A stretch of 13,372 bases of DNA from CAIKZY01 sp044345075 (lineage in GTDB: Bacteria; Actinomycetota; Actinomycetes; S36-B12). The stretch is taken from the NCBI GenBank assembly GCA_044345075.1, contig JBIJBU010000041.1, positions 1 through 13,372 on the forward strand, written 5' to 3'. A program made the position numbers and the translations under genes. Of the stretch, positions 1 through 5,514 are shown in pieces. The notes under the pieces were generated by a model, which saw only the letters and a list, made by a program, of their open reading frames with translations, searched no databases and had not been told where the DNA came from. Numbering within the stretch: the first letter of the stretch is position 1; each line of letters begins with the position of its first letter.

Positions 1-50
1 TCCACACCGGACAGGAGTTGGCCATCAGAGGTCTTCACTGTCCAGGACAT
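1..50 (-). CDS. 5' fragment of an unidentified divergent gene
   Basis: An open frame begins with ATG at base 50 on the minus strand and runs off the left edge, giving MSWTVKTSDGQLLSGV. It is too short to identify. The support is positional: TACGGT lies exactly 6 nt upstream of the ATG (57-62 on the plus strand), the same spacing as at other genes in this window, and the region before metH would otherwise be empty. In mycobacteria the gene divergent from metH encodes a PAC2-family protein, but these 16 residues cannot show whether that is the case here. It could also be a chance open frame. Confidence 0.4.
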   Translation of the reverse strand, partial: MSWTVKTSDGQLLSGV

Positions 51-56
51 GTCTCA

Positions 57-62
57 ACCGTA
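57..62 (-). promoter_or_regulatory. Candidate -10 box for the left-edge divergent gene
   Basis: Read on the minus strand this is TACGGT, matching the TAnnnT -10 consensus, followed by 6 nt and then ATG. That spacing would place transcription start at the ATG, giving a leaderless mRNA. No recognisable -35 box is seen. Confidence 0.35.
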
Positions 63-81
63 GCGTCTCAGCGTTTACAGG

Positions 82-93
82 TAGGCTTGCCTA
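82..93 (+). promoter_or_regulatory. metH -10 box within an inverted repeat
   Basis: TAGGCT at 82-87 matches TAnnnT and ends 9 nt before the metH ATG, so the transcript would be leaderless or nearly so. The same bases form the left arm of TAGGC-TT-GCCTA (82-93), a 12-bp inverted repeat lying over the expected transcription start. It could be an operator, and it has some likeness to DtxR/IdeR-type iron boxes, but that is not established. There is no Shine-Dalgarno sequence and no room for a riboswitch downstream of this box. Confidence 0.4.
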
Positions 94-96
94 ACT

Positions 97-3000
97 ATGG
101 GAGAGAGCCTTCGGGAAGCACTGCGCAGTCGTGTTGTCGTCGCTGACGGGGCCATGGGCACCATGCTCCAGGCCCAGGATCCAAGCCTTGAGGACTTCCA
201 GGGCTACGAAGGCTGCAACGAGATCCTGAACGTCACGCGACCCGATGTAGTCGCGGCGGTTCACGACGCTTACTTCGCCGTCGGCGTTGACTGCGTCGAG
301 ACCAATACCTTCGGCGCAAACTACGCAAACCTCGCCGAGTACGACATCACCGACCGGATTTTCGAGCTCGCCAAGGCGGGTGCACAGATCGCTCGCGAGA
401 GCGCCGATAAGTGGTCGACTCCGGATCAGCCGCGGTGGGTACTTGGTTCGATGGGCCCTGGGACCAAGCTGCCCAGCCTCGGACACGCTCCGTATTCGCT
501 GTTGCGCGATGCATACGAGACCCAGGCACTTGGTCTGATCGAGGGTGGCGTTGATGCCTTCCTCGTCGAGACTGCCCAAGATCTCCTGCAGGCCAAGGCA
601 GCGATCATCGGTGCCCAGCGCGCGATGGCGAAGACAGGCGTCGACCTACCGGTGCTCGCACAGGTCACGGTCGAGACCACCGGCACGATGCTGCTGGGAT
701 CGGAGATCGGTGCAGCGCTGACAGCCCTCGAGCCCTTGGGCATCGAGATGATCGGCTTGAACTGCGCCACCGGACCTGCCGAGATGAGCGAGCACCTGCG
801 CACGCTGTCGAAGTCAGCACGCATCGGCATCAGCGCGATGCCGAATGCCGGCCTACCGGTTCTCACCGCGAATGGCGCTCACTACCCCCTCGGTCCGGAT
901 GAGCTTGCCCAAGCGCATGTCGCCTTCACCCGCGATTACGGACTCGGTCTCGTGGGTGGCTGTTGCGGAACGACACCGGCTCACCTTGAGGCAATCGTCA
1001 AGGCGGTTCGCGGACAGCAGGTCATCGAGCGTGACATTGAGCCCGAAGCGGCGATTGCCTCGCTCTACCAATCCGTTCCGTTTAGGCAGGACACCACGTA
1101 CCTGTCCATTGGTGAACGTACCAACGCCAACGGCTCGAAGGCCTTCCGCGAGGCGATGCTCGACGGCAACTGGGACGACTGCATCGAGATCGCCCGCGCC
1201 CAGATTCGCGATGGCTCCCACATGCTGGATCTCTGCGTCGATTACGTCGGTCGCGACGGCGTTGCTGACATGCGTGAGCTTGCCGGCCGACTTGCCACGG
1301 CATCGACCCTGCCGATCATGATCGACTCCACTGAGCCTGCAGTTCTCGAAGCCGGGCTTGAGGCGCTCGGTGGTCGCGCAACCATCAACTCGGTCAACTA
1401 TGAAGACGGCGATGGTCCCGATTCCCGCTTCGCGCGCATCATGCCTCTCGTGCGCGAGCACGGTGCGGCAGTTGTCGCCCTGACCATCGATGAAGAGGGT
1501 CAGGCGCGCACGGCCGAATGGAAGGTTCGTATTGCCGATCGGCTGATTGAGGACCTCACCACCAACTGGGGAATGCGCGTCGAGGACATCATGGTCGACA
1601 CCTTGACCTTCCCGATTGCCACAGGCCAGGAAGAAACCCGTCGCGATGCGATTGAGACCATGGACGCAATCCGTGAGCTCAAGCGCAAGCACCCGACCGT
1701 TCAGACGACGCTGGGTCTGTCGAACGTTTCCTTCGGATTGAACCCGGCCGCACGACAGGTTCTTAACTCAGTCTTCCTGCATGAGGCGATGGAAGCCGGA
1801 CTCGACTCAGCGATCGTGCATGCCTCGAAGATCTTGCCGATGAACCGCATTCCCGATGAGCAGCGCGAGGTTGCCCTGGATCTCGTTTACGACCGCCGCG
1901 TCTTCAATGACGAGGGCATCGCCACGTATGACCCCCTGGGCCGCTTCCTCGATCTCTTCGAGGGCGTCGAGTCCAAGAGCATGAACGCCTCGCGCGCCGA
2001 AGAGCTCGCCGCACTGCCGCTCAATGAGCGACTCGAACGTCGGATCATCGACGGTGAGCGCCAGGGTCTTGAAGCCGATCTCGATGAGGCGCTCATCACC
2101 CGACCGGCTCTCGAGATCGTCAATGATTCGCTTCTCGAAGGCATGAAGGTAGTGGGTCAGTTGTTCGCCAGCGGCGAGATGCAACTGCCGTTCGTCCTGC
2201 AGAGCGCCGAGGTGATGAAGACCGCAGTGGCGTATCTCGAGCCCCACATGGAAAAGACCGACGAAGAGGGCAAGGGCACGATGGTGCTCGCCACGGTCAA
2301 GGGCGATGTTCATGACATTGGCAAGAACCTCGTCGACATCATCTTGACCAACAATGGCTACAACGTCGTGAACATCGGCATCAAGCAGCCGGTGAACGCC
2401 ATCATCGACGCGGCCGAGGAGCACAACGCTGACCTCATCGGCATGAGCGGGCTGCTCGTCAAGAGCACAGTCATCATGAAGGAAAACCTTCTTGAGATGA
2501 ATTCTCGCGGTATCGCCGCGCGATTCCCGGTTCTCCTGGGCGGCGCGGCTCTTACCCGTGCATATGTGGAACAGGATCTCGCTGACATCTACGAAGGCGA
2601 AGTGCGCTACGCACGCGATGCCTTCGAGGGTCTGCGGCTCATGGACGCTGTCATGGCCGTCAAGCGCGGGGTCCCGGGTGCTGCGCTACCCGAGCGTCGT
2701 GAGCGCCGAGTGAAGGGCACTGCGGCGACGCCGACCCTTACTGAGCTTGCTGATATGCCTGCGCGCTCGGATGTGGCTATTGACGTTCAGCTCCCGGAGG
2801 CGCCTTTCTTCGGCGATCGCATCGTGCGGGGCATTTCGTTGGCGGAGTACACGCCCTACCTCGATGAGCGGGCTCTCTTCCTCGGACAGTGGGGCCTGAA
2901 GTCCAGCCGTGGCGATGGTCCGTCGTACGACGAGTTGGTCGAAACTGAGGGTCGCCCGCGCCTGCGTGAGTGGCTGGGCCGCATTCAGACCGAAGGCATG

Positions 3001-3597
3001 ATCGAGCCTGCGGTGGTCTACGGCTATTTCCCCTGCTATTCCGAAGGTGATGACCTCGTCATCGTGTGGCACGAGGGGCCGAACAAGGGTCAGGAGCGCG
3101 CTCGCTTTAGCTTCCCGCGCCAGCGTCGTGATCGTCACCTCTGCCTATCCGACTTCTTCCGTCCGAAGGAATCCGGCGAACTCGATGTCGTCTCGTTCCA
3201 GGTGGTGACGATGGGTCAAGCCGCATCTGATGCAACCGGCAAGCTCTTTGAATCCGATTCCTACCGCGACTATCTCGAGCTGCACGGTCTGTCGGTGCAG
3301 CTCACCGAGGCTCTTGCCGAGTACTGGCATGCGCGTACCCGTGAAGAGCTCGGTCTTGGCTCGGATGACTCGGGTGACATGAGCGAGCTCATTGAGAAGC
3401 AGGGTTACCGCGGATCACGTTATTCCTTCGGCTACCCGGCCTGCCCTGATCTTGAGCAGCAGACAATGCTGATGGAGCTTCTTGATCCTGGGCGTATCGG
3501 CGTCGAGCTCAGCGAGGAATTCCAGTTGCATCCGGAGCAGTCGACGAGCGCGATCATCGCGCATCACCCTGAGGCCAAGTACTTCAACGCGGGCTGA
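97..3597 (+). CDS. metH: Cobalamin-dependent methionine synthase (5-methyltetrahydrofolate-homocysteine methyltransferase)
   Basis: This cytosolic enzyme moves the methyl group of 5-methyltetrahydrofolate to homocysteine through methylcobalamin, making methionine and regenerating tetrahydrofolate. At 1166 residues it is close to the known actinobacterial enzymes (about 1190) and all four modules are present. The homocysteine domain (about 1-310) has zinc ligands Cys223 (GLNCATG) and Cys289/Cys290 (GGCCGTTP). The pterin domain starts near residue 330 with SIGERTNANGS. The cap and B12 domains (about 620-860) carry DVHDIGKN, with His739 as the predicted lower cobalt ligand, and LLGGAAL. The C-terminal reactivation domain (about 880-1166) has the AdoMet-binding stretch RYSFGYPACPD at 1108-1118. 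The ATG at 97 fits the family N-terminus and the upstream TAGGCT box; there is no Shine-Dalgarno sequence. The last five codons and the stop lie inside a 39-bp tandem repeat. The gene converges on the nuclease gene. Confidence 0.97.
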   Translation: MGESLREALRSRVVVADGAMGTMLQAQDPSLEDFQGYEGCNEILNVTRPDVVAAVHDAYFAVGVDCVETNTFGANYANLAEYDITDRIFELAKAGAQIARESADKWSTPDQPRWVLGSMGPGTKLPSLGHAPYSLLRDAYETQALGLIEGGVDAFLVETAQDLLQAKAAIIGAQRAMAKTGVDLPVLAQVTVETTGTMLLGSEIGAALTALEPLGIEMIGLNCATGPAEMSEHLRTLSKSARIGISAMPNAGLPVLTANGAHYPLGPDELAQAHVAFTRDYGLGLVGGCCGTTPAHLEAIVKAVRGQQVIERDIEPEAAIASLYQSVPFRQDTTYLSIGERTNANGSKAFREAMLDGNWDDCIEIARAQIRDGSHMLDLCVDYVGRDGVADMRELAGRLATASTLPIMIDSTEPAVLEAGLEALGGRATINSVNYEDGDGPDSRFARIMPLVREHGAAVVALTIDEEGQARTAEWKVRIADRLIEDLTTNWGMRVEDIMVDTLTFPIATGQEETRRDAIETMDAIRELKRKHPTVQTTLGLSNVSFGLNPAARQVLNSVFLHEAMEAGLDSAIVHASKILPMNRIPDEQREVALDLVYDRRVFNDEGIATYDPLGRFLDLFEGVESKSMNASRAEELAALPLNERLERRIIDGERQGLEADLDEALITRPALEIVNDSLLEGMKVVGQLFASGEMQLPFVLQSAEVMKTAVAYLEPHMEKTDEEGKGTMVLATVKGDVHDIGKNLVDIILTNNGYNVVNIGIKQPVNAIIDAAEEHNADLIGMSGLLVKSTVIMKENLLEMNSRGIAARFPVLLGGAALTRAYVEQDLADIYEGEVRYARDAFEGLRLMDAVMAVKRGVPGAALPERRERRVKGTAATPTLTELADMPARSDVAIDVQLPEAPFFGDRIVRGISLAEYTPYLDERALFLGQWGLKSSRGDGPSYDELVETEGRPRLREWLGRIQTEGMIEPAVVYGYFPCYSEGDDLVIVWHEGPNKGQERARFSFPRQRRDRHLCLSDFFRPKESGELDVVSFQVVTMGQAASDATGKLFESDSYRDYLELHGLSVQLTEALAEYWHARTREELGLGSDDSGDMSELIEKQGYRGSRYSFGYPACPDLEQQTMLMELLDPGRIGVELSEEFQLHPEQSTSAIIAHHPEAKYFNAG

Positions 3598-3714
3598 GGC
3601 CCTTGCGTTGTGAACTCGCACTTCAACGCGGGCTGAGGCCCTTGCGTTGTGAACTCGCACTTCAACGCGGGCTGAGGCCCTTGCGTTGTGAACTCGCACT
3701 TCAACGCTGGGTGA
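3581..3714. repeat. 39-bp tandem repeat across the metH stop codon, each unit a hairpin
   Basis: Three units, identical base for base, occupy 3581-3619, 3620-3658 and 3659-3697. A fourth starts at 3698 and is recognisable for 17 bp before diverging. Each unit folds as a hairpin: in unit 1, TTC/GAA (3583-3585 with 3612-3614), AACGC/GCGTT (3586-3590 with 3605-3609) and GGGC/GCCC (3591-3594 with 3599-3602). TT and GT bulge on the right side and the loop is TGAG. The metH stop TGA is in the first loop. Since 39 is a multiple of 3, each unit repeats the metH ending FNAG-stop in frame. The array fills the gap between two convergent genes, so a role in transcription termination or mRNA 3'-end protection is plausible. 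No T-tract follows the hairpins. Confidence 0.9.
3583..3692. terminator. Possible bidirectional terminator made of three tandem hairpins
   Basis: Three 12-bp bulged stems (3583-3614, 3622-3653, 3661-3692) lie between the convergent metH and nuclease genes, where a two-way terminator would be expected. A fourth, smaller stem, CGCTG/CAGCG (3705-3709 with 3716-3720), spans the nuclease stop codon. There is no run of T after any of them, so this is not a textbook intrinsic terminator. Some actinobacterial terminators lack the T-run. The function is inferred from position and folding only. Confidence 0.4.
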
Positions 3715-4533
3715 TCAGCGCTTGGTGAACGGCGTTTTCTCCAACCACAGGTCACGCGGCGGAATGGGTGGGGGAGTGCCGCCCTTTGCCGGGCAGATCG
3801 ACTGGTGATCACACCAATCGCACAGCTTTGATGGTGTGGGCGTGAACTCGCCCTTGTCGGCAGCTGCTGATATCGCATCGCGCACGGATAGCACTCGCCG
3901 CTCGGTCGCTAGAAGATCACTCTCGGTGGGCTCATAACGCAGAATCTCACGGTTGCCGAGGAAGAGCAGCTGCAGCATCGCGGGTACGACTTCGTGAATG
4001 CGCCACCATGCGAGAGCGTAGAAGCGCATCTGGAACATCGGCTTGTCCTGATACTGCGGTCTTGGTGCCTTACCGGTCTTGTAGTCAACGATGCGAATGC
4101 GACCATCGGGAGCCTTGTCGATTCGATCGACATATCCACGAATATTGAAGGTCGGAGTAAGCGGGGTCTCGAATTCGAATTCTCGAGCATGTGGCTCAAG
4201 GCGCACCGGATCCTCGATCGCAAAGTACGAGGCAATGAGATCGGGAGCACTGCCGATTCGGTCGATAACCGCTGCGGCTGCTTTGACGTCCTCCTCCTGG
4301 AGTTCGACCCACGCAGCCTCGAACAGCTCATGCGCAGCATCCGGCGTGCGATCGACGGCAGGAAGATCAAAAAGGTCCTCCAAGGCGGTATGCATCAAGG
4401 TGCCCATGATCGCGGCAGGAGCCGGCGGCTCCGGGATCCGATCGATGGTGCGGAATCGAAAGAGCAGCGGGCAAGTGGTGAAGTCACCAATCCGCGAGGC
4501 CGAGAGTGATCGCGGAAAGTGGTCGGCGCTCAT
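3715..4533 (-). CDS. RecB/Cas4-like PD-(D/E)XK nuclease with a predicted iron-sulfur cluster
   Basis: A 272-residue stand-alone nuclease of the RecB family, predicted to cut DNA; the cellular role is unknown. Nuclease motifs appear in order: His48 in GTLMHTALE, Asp136 in GYVDRID, Asp150 and Lys152 in IVDYKTGKA, then Gln168 and Tyr172 in QMRFYAL. Four cysteines are placed as in AddB and Cas4 iron-staple clusters: Cys21 (TTCPLLF) near the N-terminus and Cys238, Cys241 and Cys247 (CDWCDHQSIC) near the C-terminus. There is no helicase domain and no cas gene nearby. The Mycobacterium tuberculosis neighbour of trmI, Rv2119, is the apparent counterpart. The ATG at 4533 is supported by TAGGCT exactly 6 nt upstream. 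Its stop abuts the decayed fourth copy of the 39-bp repeat. Confidence 0.9.
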   Translation of the reverse strand: MSADHFPRSLSASRIGDFTTCPLLFRFRTIDRIPEPPAPAAIMGTLMHTALEDLFDLPAVDRTPDAAHELFEAAWVELQEEDVKAAAAVIDRIGSAPDLIASYFAIEDPVRLEPHAREFEFETPLTPTFNIRGYVDRIDKAPDGRIRIVDYKTGKAPRPQYQDKPMFQMRFYALAWWRIHEVVPAMLQLLFLGNREILRYEPTESDLLATERRVLSVRDAISAAADKGEFTPTPSKLCDWCDHQSICPAKGGTPPPIPPRDLWLEKTPFTKR

Positions 4534-4539
4534 GCGGTC

Positions 4540-4545
4540 AGCCTA
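4540..4545 (-). promoter_or_regulatory. -10 box of the RecB-like nuclease gene
   Basis: On the minus strand this reads TAGGCT, 6 nt before the ATG, so the mRNA is predicted to be leaderless. The trmI -10 box lies 17 bp away facing the opposite direction, so each gene's -35 position would fall on the other gene's -10 box. Confidence 0.5.
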
Positions 4546-4562
4546 TGCCGATGGCTGGCCGC

Positions 4563-4568
4563 TAATGT
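4563..4568 (+). promoter_or_regulatory. -10 box of trmI
   Basis: TAATGT matches TAnnnT and ends 7 nt before the ATG at 4576, which predicts a leaderless transcript. No Shine-Dalgarno sequence is present. This supports ATG 4576 over the in-frame upstream GTG at 4519, which would overlap the divergent nuclease gene. Confidence 0.5.
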
Positions 4569-4575
4569 GTGCGCA

Positions 4576-5496
4576 ATGTCATCGATGTCGCAGGCGCGTC
4601 GCCGGGGTCCGTTTGAAGAGGGCGATCTGGTGCAGCTCACAGACCCCAAGGGCAAGCTGCACACCATCACGCTTACACCTGGCAAGGTCTTCCATACTCA
4701 TCGCGGTCAATTGCCGCACGACGACATTATTGGCACCCCTGACGGCTCGGTCATCGCCTCATCCAACGGCAGTTCATATCTCGTGCTCAGGCCACTCCTC
4801 GACGATTTCGTGCTGTCGATGCCGCGCGGAGCCGCCGTGGTCTATCCGAAAGATGCTGCACGGATCGTGGGCCTCGCGAACCTGCACCCTGGATCGCGAG
4901 TCGTAGAAGCAGGGGTTGGCTCGGGGGCTCTCTCGTGCTCCTTGCTGCGAGCAATCGGCGATGACGGCATCCTTCATAGTTTCGAGCGCCGCGAGGATTT
5001 CGCCCTCATTGCTCAGAAGAATGTCGAGCAGTGGTTCGGCATGCGGCCTGCCCACTGGTCAGTCACGGTGGGGGATCTAGCCCATGAACTCACCGACCGT
5101 GACGTGGATGCCGTCATCCTCGACATGTTGGCCCCCTGGGATTGCCTGGAGACTGCCGCGGATGCTCTCGCTCCAGGCGGAGTCATCGTGATCTATGTCG
5201 CGACGGCAACTCAGATGTCGAAGACGGTTGAAACGGCTCGTGTCATGGGCGTCTGGACCGAGCCTCGTGCCGAGGAGTCGATGGTGCGCACCTGGCACCT
5301 GGAGGGGCTGTCCGTTCGGCCCGATCACCGCATGAACGGGCATACGGGCTTCCTCGTTACCATGCGCCGACTGGCTCCTGGTGCAGTCCTGCCCGTCAGA
5401 CGTCGTCGTCCGGCACCGGGTGCCTACGGCGAGGATTACCTTGGCCCGGGAGCCGAGCCACGAGGCGAAGAGGCTCAGCCTGGCCTAGAGTCGTAG
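4576..5496 (+). CDS. trmI: tRNA (adenine-58-N1)-methyltransferase
   Basis: This enzyme uses S-adenosylmethionine to methylate N1 of A58 in the T-loop of tRNA, a change that stabilises tRNA. The 306-residue product aligns well from memory with M. tuberculosis Rv2118c (280 residues). It has the N-terminal small domain with LTPGKVFHTHRG and the MPRG..VYPKDAA stretch, motif I EAGVGSGA at residues 111-118, and the predicted catalytic Asp183 in LDMLAPW. After RRLAPGAV the tail is a proline-, arginine- and glutamate-rich extension of about 35 residues, probably disordered. The start at 4576 is preferred over GTG 4519 because of the TAATGT box 7 nt upstream and because the family N-terminus is short. 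It is divergent from the nuclease gene and ends 18 nt before arc. Confidence 0.94.
   Translation: MSSMSQARRRGPFEEGDLVQLTDPKGKLHTITLTPGKVFHTHRGQLPHDDIIGTPDGSVIASSNGSSYLVLRPLLDDFVLSMPRGAAVVYPKDAARIVGLANLHPGSRVVEAGVGSGALSCSLLRAIGDDGILHSFERREDFALIAQKNVEQWFGMRPAHWSVTVGDLAHELTDRDVDAVILDMLAPWDCLETAADALAPGGVIVIYVATATQMSKTVETARVMGVWTEPRAEESMVRTWHLEGLSVRPDHRMNGHTGFLVTMRRLAPGAVLPVRRRRPAPGAYGEDYLGPGAEPRGEEAQPGLES
5486..5491 (+). promoter_or_regulatory. Candidate -10 box for the arc operon
   Basis: TAGAGT matches TAnnnT and lies inside the last codons of trmI. A start about 7 nt downstream would give a leader of roughly 17 nt carrying the AAGGAGG ribosome binding site. The box overlaps the left arm of the palindrome at 5488-5503. 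The match is short and could be chance. Confidence 0.35.
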
Positions 5497-5503
5497 ACGA
5501 CTC
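5488..5503. promoter_or_regulatory. Perfect 16-bp palindrome ahead of arc, possible operator
   Basis: GAGTCGTAGACGACTC consists of two 7-bp arms (GAGTCGT and ACGACTC) around a central AG. It covers the trmI stop codon, overlaps the candidate -10 box, and ends 1 nt before the arc ribosome binding site. As DNA it could bind a dimeric regulator. As RNA it could form a 6-bp stem with a TAGA loop beside the ribosome binding site. Either would place it to control the Pup operon. Confidence 0.5.
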
Positions 5504-5504
5504 A

Positions 5505-5510
5505 AGGAGG
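5505..5510 (+). promoter_or_regulatory. Ribosome binding site of arc
   Basis: AAGGAGG at 5504-5510 lies 4 nt before the ATG at 5515. It is the strongest Shine-Dalgarno sequence in the window and fixes the arc start. Confidence 0.7.
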
Positions 5511-5514
5511 CCGA

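Noticed and set aside
1..96. Cobalamin or SAM riboswitch ahead of metH
   Set aside because: The candidate -10 box is only 9 nt before the ATG, leaving no leader, and no conserved B12-box-like sequence was seen.
853..1692. Long open frame of 279 codons antisense to metH
   Set aside because: It lies wholly inside the well-supported metH gene, has no recognisable domain, and such antisense frames are common in GC-rich coding DNA.
3415..3699. Minus-strand open frame encoding a repeated 13-residue peptide
   Set aside because: The repeated peptide is only the translation of the 39-bp tandem repeat on the other strand; there is no start signal or ribosome binding site and it overlaps metH.
3581..3714. 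The 39-bp repeats as a CRISPR array
   Set aside because: Units are directly adjacent with no unique spacers between them, and the first is part of a coding sequence.
3842..3851. GTGAACTCGC inside the nuclease gene, matching ten bases of the 39-bp repeat
   Set aside because: The match is only ten bases, with no flanking similarity or hairpin, so it is probably chance.
4519..4575. GTG at 4519 as the start of trmI
   Set aside because: It would overlap the 5' end of the divergent nuclease gene and add 19 residues not typical of the family; ATG 4576 has a promoter box at leaderless spacing.
4091..4906. Plus-strand open frame of 271 codons over the nuclease and trmI genes
   Set aside because: It runs antisense to one real gene and out of frame with the other, and its low-complexity Ser/Arg-rich product shows no family features.
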